64,000 bases of DNA from Platynereis dumerilii. Lineage: Eukaryota > Annelida > Polychaeta > Phyllodocida > Nereididae. The translations under genes were made by a program, and so were the position numbers. Position 1 is the first letter of the stretch; each line of letters starts with the position of its first letter. The notes beneath the pieces are model-generated. The model had not been told where the DNA came from, did no database searches, and was given only the letters and a program-made list of their open reading frames with translations. This document shows, one piece after another, positions 42,601 through 50,392 of the stretch. Location: assembly GCA_026936325.1 (NCBI GenBank), contig JAPTHN010000015.1, positions 1,964,153 to 2,028,152 on the forward strand, read 5' to 3'.

Positions 42601-44229
42601 CTCAAGCCCAATGACATTCCATAGGAGCTTACTAAGGCAAGCTTATGACCCCTATCTGGGATGAAGACCCTCAATGGTATAACACAAGAGTCGTTTGGAT
42701 GATTTATGCAACATCAGTTATTACATGTTTTAGCCATTAGCAAAAGACAACTTTAACATGGTTTTCAATGGCAAATCACAGAAGGGTGCACTTACTTTCA
42801 AGAGCAACTGTATGCATCAAATCTGAACTTTAAATGGTTTACTGCCTTTAACTGCAGCTATAATTTATCTCCATCAGAAATTCAGAAAATGCTAAATGTT
42901 TCTGTTTTGTTAAAAAATGTTCCTCACGTTTCCAAACTTGAAACTTCTGTTTTTCCCTGCTGAAAAAAATTAACGATTGTTACCCAAACCATGTACTTGC
43001 ATGACCATTGTGACAGTTGTATCAAATATCCAGCCAGCTGATCTCTGATAAATGTGAACGAAACACTATGTGAGGAATGACAGAGTCAATTGCATTTGTT
43101 ATGTTGGATAAAGGTCAGTAAATTGATGCTACATACTTTTTTTAAGTGATGTGGCAGTGACAAACAATGACAAAGAGACAAAAGATAGGTGCATGTAAGG
43201 GGGTCACCATTTAATATCAAGGGGGGGGGGTGGTTAAGAGTTAAAAAAATAATTTCTTGCTCAGTTTTGGTGAATTAAATAAATTCTCTTTGGACAGGCT
43301 TGACATAAATAATTTCTGTCACGGATATTTCTCAACAAGGCATTGCTTGATAAAGGAATGAATATTCATTGACTTCACATGCTTAAAATAAATAAATACT
43401 GCAACGGTTATGCGAAATAAATAATTTCTCACCGAGAACTCCAAGCCCCCTAATGTGGCCAAGCAGTGAAATATTGTGGATCTATACAAGATGCAGATAA
43501 AACATGAATGCAACAAATTTATTGTTATCACTTTGACATGACCTAATCACCTTATTATTAGGCCTACATTCACAAAACATGATGGCAAATTTGATATTTT
43601 ATAGGACTGCCATTAAGTCATGTGAGACTTTGTATATGACATAATATCTCTTTTAGCCATGTTACTAGACCTATAAGTTATAACCACTGTGTACTTATGG
43701 TTGGATGACCTGGGAGATCTTGCATTACATGTATACTTCAAGATACAATGTATATGTTACAATTTGGGGCACTAATGCAAGAGTGAAACCATACATTGGA
43801 TTTTCGTGTTCTTTTCATCAAAGTGTCACTTTCACCAACATCACAATGTCATATACCTTTCATGCAGAAAAAAATACATCCAATCTTAAAATAGGGAAAG
43901 AAATATTAAATTTGGTTGTTAAGATGATGGTTAAGGAGGAACCATGTTTGGCTGTCTCTAACGACACAGTGTTGGATTGGTTGCCAAACCAATCTTTTTC
44001 AAAGTATAGATATGCATTCTGATTCATAAAATAATGTGCGTCTATTAATACAAGAAAAAATGGAAATATAAAATAGAAATAATTAGAAGTACAAATAGAA
44101 CTGGTACAAAGTATATGAAAAATAAATCTTACCTATTCGAAGTACATCCTGAGACACTTGTGAAGACAGTGGATGCAGCAAAAGAAGGATAATCCAAATA
44201 AATATCCAGGGTTGGCAAGAGAGATCCAT
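18567..44229 (-). CDS. Ionotropic glutamate receptor subunit, delta/epsilon-like, 11 exons
   Basis: Eleven phase-compatible exons give 2430 nt (809 residues). Order: signal peptide (ATG at 44229, then a Leu/Ile-rich core WIILLLLHPLSS); amino-terminal domain (VIDYEERYANEAYEYV through WSMTGVIY to ALNL...AIKR); linker; S1 from VVTIL|EKPFAML to MAPLSINAAREKVVDFTKP; M1; pore loop and M3 (STYTANLAAFLTV); S2 (KYGTVRNSGVMSFFKHS, YAFLWDNSVTSY); M4; short cytoplasmic tail ending SVFSFK. It should form or join a tetrameric cation channel. The S1 Arg is present, but the S2 positions equivalent to GluA2 Thr655 and Glu705 are Val and Asp, and Trp precedes the Asp, as in glycine-binding GluN1 and in GluD. 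The Q/R-site position is Ser, with Glu four residues on. These features favour delta or invertebrate epsilon class over kainate, although a kainate label is possible from a quick search. Confidence 0.92.
18648..21325 (-). other. iGluR intron 10
   Basis: 2.7 kb without supported exons. It contains a tRNA-derived SINE (20811-21255). Nothing else in it is recognised. Confidence 0.7.
20811..21255 (+). mobile_element. tRNA-derived SINE, plus orientation
   Basis: The head is tRNA-like, with an A-box-like TGGCCTAATGG at 20821-20831 and a B box GGGTTCAAATC at 20865-20875, closed by GTTCCCCCG / CCAGGAAC-type ends. The body continues CCGAGCCCATGGAACATTAA and TTCTCATCTCATCATCA. The 3' limit is uncertain (ATCC repeats near 21268). 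A second copy, inverted, is at 45707-46013. Confidence 0.8.
21326..21500 (-). CDS. iGluR exon 10: S2 end and M4
   Basis: Acceptor AATTTTTGCAG, donor AAAAGG|GTGAGTAG. It encodes (R)WWGESDCPDFSKPM and M4 (VAGIFFVLLAGVGVAILACF), then VCRLLGKKR. The HRWWG junction restores the conserved S2 Trp pair. Confidence 0.93.
21501..22916 (-). other. iGluR intron 9, mostly one transposon
   Basis: Of 1.4 kb, about 0.94 kb is the inverted-repeat element at 21545-22482, whose left end lies only about 45 bases from the M4 exon acceptor. The remainder shows nothing recognisable. Confidence 0.75.
21545..22482. mobile_element. ~0.94-kb non-autonomous inverted-repeat element (family C)
   Basis: The left end TAGGGGAGAGTGGGGCATAA (continuing CCACCC) is mirrored at the right end. 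The motif GGGTGGTTATGCCCC or its inverse recurs near 21556, 21727, 21752, 22088, 22437 and 22458, with partial copies near 21775 and 22108. Several ~100-codon frames inside are not conserved products. No transposase. Confidence 0.78.
22917..23746 (-). CDS. iGluR exon 9: S1 end, M1, pore, M3, S2
   Basis: Acceptor GTGTTGTTTCAG, donor GCACAG|GTGGGTAAA. This 830-nt exon holds the S1 Arg (INAAREKVVDF), M1 (VWICIFIAAVTVAAILFVF), pore loop (AWFILGSLISGSTESTP), M3 with STYTANLAAF and most of S2. Translation past the donor adds a false tail. Confidence 0.97.
24130..24333 (-). CDS. iGluR exon 8: S1
   Basis: Acceptor ATGTTTTTAG, donor TCTGGG|GTGAGTTG. It encodes EKPFAMLKEDHEQRDGNDKF, GFAVDMMDKISETLNF and EWNGMIGEVLSG, the canonical S1 lobe. 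A downstream ATG-led open frame is only a sub-fragment. Confidence 0.95.
24334..26220 (-). other. iGluR intron 7 (1.9 kb)
   Basis: No exon seen. An imperfect palindrome (CCACAGGGGC near 24615 against GCCCCTGTGG near 24708) flanks an (AT)n core. Three near-copies of ATGCCGAAGTCGAG(C/T)TAA lie in tandem at about 26036-26098. Confidence 0.65.
26221..26343 (-). CDS. iGluR exon 7: linker to S1
   Basis: Acceptor TTCACATTATAG, donor ATACTA|GTAAGTATA. It encodes IGGWVSEPAMFREKLDLRRM to DIVRVVTIL, where the VVTIL strand starts the S1 ligand-binding half. Confidence 0.88.
26646..26759 (-). CDS. iGluR exon 6
   Basis: Acceptor CATCTTTCAG, donor GTTGAT|GTGAGTT. 38 codons containing the iGluR-typical GLQFHDNGRRRNFTMDIYNF, the end of the amino-terminal domain; NFT and NGT are possible glycosylation sites. 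Confidence 0.9.
26760..28348 (-). other. iGluR intron 5 (1.6 kb)
   Basis: No exon, RNA gene or recognised repeat was found. Open frames here lack homology that I can recognise. Confidence 0.6.
28349..28552 (-). CDS. iGluR exon 5
   Basis: Acceptor TTACAAATTCAG, donor AAAAGG|GTAAGGG. 68 codons, ASEDIATEALLDLRTN to EDLARAIKR. It includes an Ala/Met-rich helix (LMADAMATAMAAHKS) in the late amino-terminal domain. Confidence 0.88.
28553..29968 (-). other. iGluR intron 4 with a MITE
   Basis: 1.4 kb, half of it the TIR element at 28644-29313. The rest shows nothing recognisable. Confidence 0.65.
28644..29313. mobile_element. 670-bp MITE with perfect 6-bp TSD
   Basis: TIRs T(T)AGGGTGGTCCA are flanked by the direct repeat TACCCA at 28638-28643 and 29314-29319. 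A second internal inverted pair, TTTAGAGGTGGCACAAAG / CTTTGTGCCACCTCTAAA, lies near 28768 and 29185. There is no transposase; the autonomous relative is unknown. Confidence 0.88.
29969..30201 (-). CDS. iGluR exon 4
   Basis: Acceptor TTGTTTGCTCAG, donor AATCTG|GTGAGTG. It encodes SGVINALVEQSKADLKFYKV to IGVIATPFSWLALNL, still in the amino-terminal domain, and ends in phase 0. Confidence 0.9.
30202..30975 (-). other. iGluR intron 3
   Basis: 0.77 kb containing the family K MITE copy at 30251-30362. Nothing else recognised. Confidence 0.6.
30251..30362. mobile_element. Short TIR element (MITE, family K), copy 2
   Basis: It shares CACTCTAAA(C/A)AATTTCAGAC and CCAAATTTCAATGCAAAAAA with the copy at 4735-4879, but lacks part of the right arm. 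TA on both sides could be a target-site duplication. Confidence 0.65.
30976..31215 (-). CDS. iGluR exon 3
   Basis: Acceptor TTCCAATTCCAG, donor CTAG|GTTTGTG. It encodes AAFDTLQIHCVVGSHDS, EKLGIPYLMTSLYGG and MKRYQWSMTGVIYEEAL, the periplasmic-binding-like amino-terminal domain; the GIPY and Y-x-W-S phrases are typical of iGluRs. Confidence 0.9.
31216..31828 (-). other. iGluR intron 2
   Basis: 0.6 kb of AT-rich sequence with nothing recognised. Confidence 0.6.
31829..31957 (-). CDS. iGluR exon 2
   Basis: Acceptor AATTGCTTTCAG, donor GAAA|GTGAGTC. It encodes GVIDYEERYANEAYEYV through VIPMSYADLEYDRIQE, the first strands of the amino-terminal domain. It completes the Gly codon begun in exon 1, 12.2 kb away. 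Confidence 0.85.
32676..32957. mobile_element. PIF/Harbinger-like MITE, TAA-flanked, copy 1
   Basis: The left end AGGGGCGACCATTTAAT is mirrored by the right-end inverse GGGAGACCATTTAAT, with TAA directly on both sides (32673-32675, 32958-32960). The interior has repeated AATTATTTATTTCA. Long C and G runs sit next to the ends. A 3-bp TAA duplication is typical of PIF/Harbinger. Confidence 0.8.
36370..37255 (+). mobile_element. Broken LINE (non-LTR retrotransposon) fragment
   Basis: The reverse-transcriptase palm is readable: FSKAFDAVPHLRLLKSFGI, then an in-frame TGA where a Gly codon is expected before VPQGTVLGPLLFLLYIND, then LFADDSAVYR and EWAEKWQMQFNVKKCK. A CTAT microsatellite at 36835-36863 replaces the next part. 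The C-terminal segment resumes with PRTIRLWNSLPVKITSSPSP. The 3' end carries a repeated GATTGAA. It is 5'-truncated, internally deleted and dead; clade CR1/jockey-like by the look of the motifs. Confidence 0.85.
36835..36863. repeat. (CTAT)n inside the LINE
   Basis: About seven CTAT units sit exactly where the reverse transcriptase frame loses its thumb region. Confidence 0.95.
41166..41491. mobile_element. ~325-bp TIR element
   Basis: CTCAACTAAACTGCTTGTGA plus GAGCATGGATTCT on the left is the inverse of the right end, which reads inward CCCCAACCAAACTACTTGTG plus AGAGCATGGATTCT. The interior is unremarkable. No clear target duplication. Confidence 0.7.
43199..43450. mobile_element. PIF/Harbinger-like MITE, TAA-flanked, copy 2
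   Basis: The left end GGGGGTCACCATTTAATATC is followed by a G run. The interior shares AATAATTTCT and GAATATTCATT with the copy at 32676. TAA flanks both ends (43196-43198, 43451-43453). Confidence 0.8.
44133..44229 (-). CDS. iGluR exon 1: start and signal peptide
   Basis: ATG at 44229 begins MDLSCQPWIFIWIILLLLHP, a strong signal peptide. The donor is CGAATAG|GTAAGATT; the exon ends after one base of a Gly codon. No earlier in-frame ATG was needed. Confidence 0.85.
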
Positions 44230-45222
44230 TGTGAATGAAATATATATAAATATTATATATCTATGATTGGGAATGTGTGTGCATCATGTCAGTGTGATCA
44301 CAATACTGAACAAGTCAAGTGACAAGTGTAACAGACGGAGCTCCCTTGCAACCACCATAGCTCACCATCCCAGCTCAACTGATCACCAAGGCCGGATATA
44401 TGCAGTGTTTAGCACCAGGCCTGACCCAGTTCCAGAAGTATAATTTCCCTCTAGCAGTCCTTAATCCTCAGTGGTTCTTCTGGATAGCTCTGGATACATG
44501 TTGCATTGTGATAGCTTAGTGACAAGTTGGCAAATTGAATGTTTCCTTAAGTGTTGATATTAGTTGATGACTATTTAAAACTTCAAATGATAATGGTATC
44601 ACTGTGTTATAGAAAAGTTAGAGATTATACTTTTCCTTATTTTACCATATGCACAGAATATTGACAGCTTATTAAGGACAATAATTTAATTGTCTATTCC
44701 AATACCAATACCCCAAAAAATAGGAGCACACGTGTATAGCAAGCCACAACAGTAGTTTCAATGTGTAAGAGGTTTGTAAACACTTGTCCTCCTTTGGTGT
44801 ACAGAAGAGACTGAAACTAAACTGCTACTGGGGACCCCAGGACTGGGTCACTTAAATGGCCTGGAGCATGAAAGAAGCAGCCACACACTGCCAGCCAATG
44901 GTGACCCTCAATTGTGACAGTTTCACCCTGACCCTGACAATACCCCTCCCCTTACACTACAACCCCTTGTGATATATGCATATCCAACCATCCCCCATGT
45001 GGGCCTCATAAGCTTATGAGGGCCACTAAATTTGAGAGTGAATCATGACCCCCATAATCAAGGTTCACCATGGGTCAAAAGAGAATGATCAAATTTAACT
45101 CATAACATTTAGAGTATACTCAGTATCATGGTGTCTCACTGCTGTGTTACATATGTCAACAAATAACAAGACCTTGTTGATAAATGGGTGTTAAATGATG
45201 TCAACCTTTTTATTGCACTCTG

Positions 45223-45277
45223 TTACATACAGCAGTCCCAGTGTATCAGTGTACAGTCATTGTCAGAAAATGATAAG
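45223..45277 (-). CDS. Candidate last exon of the Kazal gene
   Basis: The acceptor AAATAAAACAG has the right phase (completing an Asn codon), then LSFSDNDCTLIHWDCCM and TAA, with AATAAA at 45209-45214. TLIHWDC loosely resembles TLSHFGKC of ovomucoid. The pyrimidine tract is poor and an extra Cys is present, so this is a suggestion only. Confidence 0.25.
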
Positions 45278-45706
45278 CTGTTTTATTTTTCATTAAATAA
45301 ATGGGAATTTCATCATAATTTCACTGGAAATTCGCTTATTTATCACAGAATGTATGATGTCTTCTACTTTAAAATATTATTTTTACAAATTATTACAAAG
45401 GTATCACCCATTTTCAATTCAAGTGAATGGATTTGTAGAGAATAGAAATTATGACTGATGGCCATTTAGAGAAGAGACATATAACGACACCTTGTTTTAT
45501 TCATGAAATAATAATTTTCCTTTTACAAAATTTTATTTACATTGAGGCCTCTTATTTGAAAGTAGGCTAACTATCATTAGTGTGGGTCTATTTCCCCCTC
45601 GGAATCATACTCATTATTCTGCTCACTGTAGCATGGACCATCATGTTTTTTCATTACTCCCTTTCCAGATCTGAAAATTACAACAAAAAAAGGCATTTAA
45701 AGTTGT

Positions 45707-46013
45707 GTTTGTTTGTTTGTTTGTTTGTTTGTGTTTTATGCCTCAGCAGCACCTTAGTGGGCTATATCGAGGCAGGCGATCGCCGTATGATGATGAGATG
45801 AGAAGACTGTGAGTCTGGTACATACCCTATTAATTCAGGGATGCCCAGGGTCTTTCAGTTGCCCCAGCATAGAACACTAGATACAACCCACCTCCATTTA
45901 ATGTCCCATGGGCTCGGACTAAATTGAGTTCCGGGGTGAGATGCGAACCCACGCCCTCAGAGCCAGTGGTTGTGCAAACAAGCACTCTTAACCATTAGGC
46001 CACGGAGGAACTC
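45707..46013 (-). mobile_element. tRNA-derived SINE, minus orientation
   Basis: On the minus strand: TCCGTGGCCTAATGGTTAAG (A box) and GGGCGTGGGTTCGCATCTCA (B box), then the same body as the copy at 20811 (CCCATGGGACATTAAATGGA), ending in (CAAA)n read as (GTTT)n at 45707-45731. The head has about ten extra bases between the boxes relative to the other copy. Confidence 0.85.
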
Positions 46014-46868
46014 ATTTAAAGTTGTGAGAAAAAATAATGTGGTCATGTAATTGCACAGAAGCTATCTTTACTTTGCCTCTTAGATGCAACTAGATTGTGG
46101 GTCTGCTTCAGAACATGTATACATATAAATAAATCAATGATATAATATACACATCTTCACACTAATATTTACATTGTTTATGATGCAGTGGGAAAAAATG
46201 GACAGAGTTTGCTTTACAAACATATGTTGAGAATAAATTATAACAACAGCAACATTTATACATGAATGCTTAGATTTATTTCTGAAATCACACATGATTT
46301 GTTGCCTCAACAAATACATTGTTATTGGTGATGTAGCTGATTGATTCTTTTTAAACAATAACAATTAAGAATCAATTTTTTTTCTTCATATATATATAGA
46401 AACTAAAATGAAGCAGGCAAAATCAGTGCCAGTTCCCTGCACATTAGCTGATGACCATACAAATCTTAAAGTCAACAGCATATAAGTGAGTGCACCCCAT
46501 TCAAAATCAGGATAGAGCTTTCATATCAGATCATGCATGGTTGACAACAGAATCATTTTTGCTTCAAAGGTCAATTGGTCATAAGTAATGAAAGTCTTCA
46601 ATGAATGATAAACCAGGATTGACTATTTTGCTTACCAGATATATTATATCTCACTCGAAACTATTTTATACAGACACAAGGTAAAAAGCAGATTGAAATC
46701 ACTCATCCTGAACTGGGGTTGTTTCTGAGTGTGCTGACAACCTTGTCGGTCGGAGATAAACTTACCTTAAATTTGTTTGACACGAAAATGCCACATTATC
46801 CTTTCACTGAAGGAATCATGTTAAAAAATAATAATAAAATTGATCAATGCAGAGAAATGAATACTCAC

Positions 46869-46977
46869 TTGCAATTAATTGTCCTCAGCTGACATTCGTT
46901 GCTGTATGTGACCCCATCAGTGCCACAGATCGGGTTGTACTCCATGGTGCAGATTATGTCACATTCATCTCTATCCA
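46869..46977 (-). CDS. Kazal gene exon 3: inhibitory domain
   Basis: Acceptor TTTGTTCCAG, donor TGCAA|GTGAGTAT. It holds five of the six Kazal cysteines and the P1 Met. Confidence 0.9.
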
Positions 46978-48751
46978 CTGGAACAAAAGAAAGATAAGTC
47001 ACAATCAGAGACAAACAATCATTAAAAATACCAAGAATTTCTATTTATTGCAAAAAAGGATATCTCCACTCTTGCAAATTTATTCAGATACGTCATTTAT
47101 TGTGCTGCCTTATGGCTAGCGAAGGATGAGTCTTTTCATTCTGTGCTTGAGGACATCAACATTGATTTTGACGAAATAACAACCATAAACTTTTACATTG
47201 AAATGAGTGTAAGTGATCAATTTTTCATTGGGGAACAAGTGACCTCTTCGGTGAATTGTACGACTGCCTTTGAAATAGTCCTAAACATGTATATAGTATA
47301 TCAATGAGACATAGGTAATAATTAATTGAACAATGGTCTAATAGCTTCTAATACACCATTGCACAGTATGGGCACTAGTAACCGAAGTCTCTTTTTGGAT
47401 AAAGCCATTGTGTGTTTGTGCAGAATTACTCATACAGACAATAAATGTTTTCTATTAGGTGGACACAAATTACCACATAATGCCACTCCAATGGCAATCC
47501 AGCCACTTGCTTCCAAATTGCTCAGATTCAGTGTCAATATTGGCACTTGGGCCAAGGTAAAGGTCACATATATATATGCAATATGGGTGGATGTAATTTA
47601 TTTGATGATATTAATGTATATTGGGTTGATTGCCATAAAATGGGAGGATGGTGGATTGCCAACTGCAGAAATACATTTTGTGTCTTTCAGTATAACAGGA
47701 TTCTTGCAAATAAAACTTGTATTGACATACAATGCTTTTTTTTTAAAGAAAAGTTAGTGATCCAAAGAATTGTTTTTGACATACACAATTAGAATACATA
47801 AATAAAATATTTAAACATTTGTGTTGCACATATGTAGCATATTTTACAATAATGAGCTATAGAGAGGCCAAGAAGCATAATTGTGACTTGCAAAGGTTCC
47901 AAAAAAATTTCATTACCATTGACTGACTCACCTCTTCTTTGAGTGGGAGGATCAGGACCCCAAAGTAGGAAAACAGCCACTGGAAAATGTTAATAAATGC
48001 TGTCAAAACACCAAGGTAAGTAAAGTGAATGAGAGTGATTCCTTAACTATATTGGAACATTGGTGGCAACTGGTATTGTGTTTTATGTGGTTCAATTGTT
48101 AGCTTTCTTTTGCAGAACCTCTGGTTTTCTCATGATTTACAAATTCCAATAGGCCTACACAGCCAAAAAAAATCAATCCTTTATCAGATTCAGCAGCCTA
48201 TAAAGTCCTATAAGCTTAATTTATTCATGTGTAGTTTTAGTCGTTTTGCAGGAATATTTCACCTACAAGGTCGGGCAATATTGATAATATTCTGATATTC
48301 AGTGCATATTTAAGGGGCCGACCAGATGATCTTTGGGGGGGGGGGGGCTATGGATATTTGGTGAAAAAAAAGATTGTTTCCCACTTGACACTGAAAAAAA
48401 AAAGTTTGTTCAGCAGATGGAAAAAAAAGAAGTTTGTTTCCACCTGTAGCTAGGGTACCGTAATGTTAAAATTTCCATAAAAAAGTTTGTCGTGACTGTG
48501 TATGCGAAAAAAATTTTGTCCCGGGGGTAAAGTCCATAGCCCCCCCCAACTATCGTCTGGTCGGCCCCTAAAATAACAGCAATATGGCCATAGCTTGAAT
48601 GCTTGAATTTTACATCTTGACATTTTTGGTACCAAAAAGCTATAGATTGAACTGAGAAATTATCGAATTATTTGAAGAAGAAGACTTGACAAAAGAACTT
48701 ACCAGCAAATAGGAGAAATCCTAAGAGAGTATATTTTGCACAGGGATCCAT
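46869..48751 (-). CDS. Kazal-type serine protease inhibitor, 5' exons
   Basis: Three phase-matched exons (48751-48703, 47979-47932, 46977-46869) encode a secreted protein. A signal peptide (MDPCAKYTLLGFLLFAVAVF) leads into a short spacer ending TQRR, then a Kazal domain: DECDIICTMEYNPICGTDGV followed by TYSNECQLRTINC. Cys1-Cys5 and the conserved Tyr match the fold; CTMEYNPIC aligns with avian ovomucoid third domain, placing Met at the reactive-site P1, which would suit chymotrypsin- or elastase-like proteases. The last exon, with Cys6 and the stop, is not certain. A possible one at 45223-45277 would give SDNDCTLIHWDCCM and is followed by AATAAA; others at about 46400 and 46830 lack a Cys. Exon 3 ends in phase 2. 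Confidence 0.82.
46978..47931 (-). other. Kazal intron 2
   Basis: 0.95 kb, nothing recognised. A 143-codon plus-strand frame at 47326 has no recognisable product. Confidence 0.6.
47932..47979 (-). CDS. Kazal gene exon 2
   Basis: Acceptor CATTTTCCAG, donor AGAAGAG|GTGAGTC. It encodes the end of the hydrophobic core (VAVFLLWG) and the spacer PDPPTQRR. Confidence 0.78.
47980..48702 (-). other. Kazal intron 1 with a MITE
   Basis: 0.72 kb, of which 48314-48568 is a TAA-flanked MITE. Confidence 0.7.
48314..48568. mobile_element. PIF/Harbinger-like MITE, TAA-flanked, copy 3
   Basis: The ends GGGGCCGACCAGATGAT (left) and the inverse GGGGCCGACCAGACGAT (right) are flanked by TAA (48311-48313, 48569-48571). 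G-runs follow the ends. The interior repeats AAAAAAAGTTTGTT, so it is a related but distinct subfamily from copies 1 and 2. Confidence 0.82.
48703..48751 (-). CDS. Kazal gene exon 1
   Basis: ATG at 48751; the donor is TTTGCTG|GTAAGTTC. It encodes most of the signal peptide. Confidence 0.78.
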
Positions 48752-50392
48752 ATTTTATGTGTTCTAATCTGCTAACAGCCACTACACTATTATGTATAGT
48801 AAAGGTAGATGGTAGAGTCGACCATGTGACTGGACAGGTGTTTCACAAGTTATAACAAACTTATCAGCTTTCAGGTATAATTTGTGATAATAGCAATCTC
48901 TCAATATCATATAGTTTCTGATTTAACAAAGCTAAGCCTAAGATGCAACAACAATTATTTTCAAATTAGAAGATGCAAGAATTAGTCCCCGGGCTCTGGC
49001 CATTTAATCGCAAAAAGTGCAACGGTCTTAAGTGGTTTTTATGTTGTAGTATACATCAGCGCATCTGAAAACCATCGTCTTAAGTGTCCTAGGTGGGGAC
49101 TTTGGCTTACAGCCTCAAAAAACCTCCGAAAATTCAACTATGTTTTCAGGAAAGTCGGATAACCACATTTTTAACAAGTGTGAAGTCAATTTTTGGGTCA
49201 GGTCCTTAATATTTCTCATACAACATCCCAATGTATTCAACTTTAAGGCCTGAGCAATTCATAACCATAGCTTAAGGCTAACTGTGGCATTTTGACCACT
49301 ATTTCTTCAAAACCGTGCAAAAATCATTTTCAGCATGGCAGATTTTCTGAGTGTTATGGCACCTAAACCCAATCGATAATCACTGAAGCACTTGTAATGG
49401 ATCTAGAAAACTGCCAGATATCAATAGCTACATTTTGAGCCATTTTTGAACTTCATAGTGTCAGAATTGTGGACTTGGCACTCATTTTAGCTACCCCTAC
49501 CCCAAATTTATTAAAAAGGCCGATATTTCAAAAATGCATCTTAACTCAACCAAATATGCTGGTTTTACACTGTAATTGCTCTATTTTGTAATCTAAAGAT
49601 GCTAAACTCATATCTGGTGAGAACTGTTTTGTCCACATATAGCCTATGTATATTTCTTATATAGTATTTAAGATGCGTGAAATGGCACTCATTCCGGCTG
49701 CCATATCAAACCATGGCTGTAGATTTTATGACCCAGTTCAGTTGGATACACAGTTATTCGCCAAAATTCCTGTATCAGTAATCAGTAATCAACAAATCGT
49801 CAAGTTAACTTGTACATACAAAATACCACACCTGACATTCAAAAACGATGTTTTCAAGATTATTGCCTCCGGTGTCTCAGTCATATTTTTTACATTTTTT
49901 TCTGTTACATTTATCTTAAATTTTTGTTGTCTTAATTTTGTTGCAACAATTGGTGACACCAGTCAGAACTAATGTTTTCTTCTTCGTCAAATAGATTTAA
50001 ACTAAAAATGGTCTTTAGCCAATCCCAAGATGAGATGCCATTTTTGTGGAATATGAGGAAGCATAACACTTGCACAAGTGAGGATAATTTGCTGATATAA
50101 AAACCCATTTTGATTCGAAGTAAAAATCACTTAGGTCATAACTGTCTATCAATGATGTTGTCGAGGCCGGGACATTTAAAGCTGAGACTGAGATCAAGAC
50201 ATGACTCATTCACTTTCTGATTAACAATGGGTTTGTGGTTTACAACAATGCTCCCTGCTTTGTAAAATTCCACGAGGACTCAAGGAGTGCTATCAAGGCT
50301 ATTATGTTTTTCTTGTCCTATGATTTCCTCCATGTCCCCAAATGCATATTGAATCATTCATGTCACACTCTTGATACAAAAGAAGAGTCAAG

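Larger units (their letters stand above)
31958..44132 (-). other. 12.2-kb iGluR intron 1
   Basis: It separates the signal-peptide exon from the amino-terminal domain. It holds TAA-flanked MITEs (32676, 43199), the nested 6.4-kb inverted-repeat element (33621-39997) with a LINE inside, and a small TIR element (41166-41491). Stretches 40000-41160 and 41500-43190 hold no recognised gene; 42570-42800 has weak inverted copies of GTAAGTACACC / GTGCACTTAC. Confidence 0.75.
44230..46868 (-). other. iGluR upstream region and 3' side of the Kazal gene
   Basis: It should hold the iGluR promoter (no core motif assigned) and the missing 3' exon(s) of the Kazal gene. It contains a SINE (45707-46013). Candidate last Kazal exons are discussed under the gene. 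Confidence 0.5.

Noticed and set aside
46385-46450. Alternative Kazal last exon giving KELALILPASF
   Set aside because: It has no cysteine and a poor pyrimidine tract.
46793-46835. Short exon after the Kazal domain, from the AG near 46834 to an AAG|GTAAGT donor
   Set aside because: In phase it gives NERIMWHFRVKQI and a stop before the donor, with no sixth cysteine.
47326-47757. 143-residue plus-strand frame in the Kazal intron
   Set aside because: No recognised domain, AT-rich codons, lies in an intron of the opposite strand.
49646-49972. 108-residue frame inside the foldback element
   Set aside because: The related sequence by the other arm does not keep the frame; no domain.
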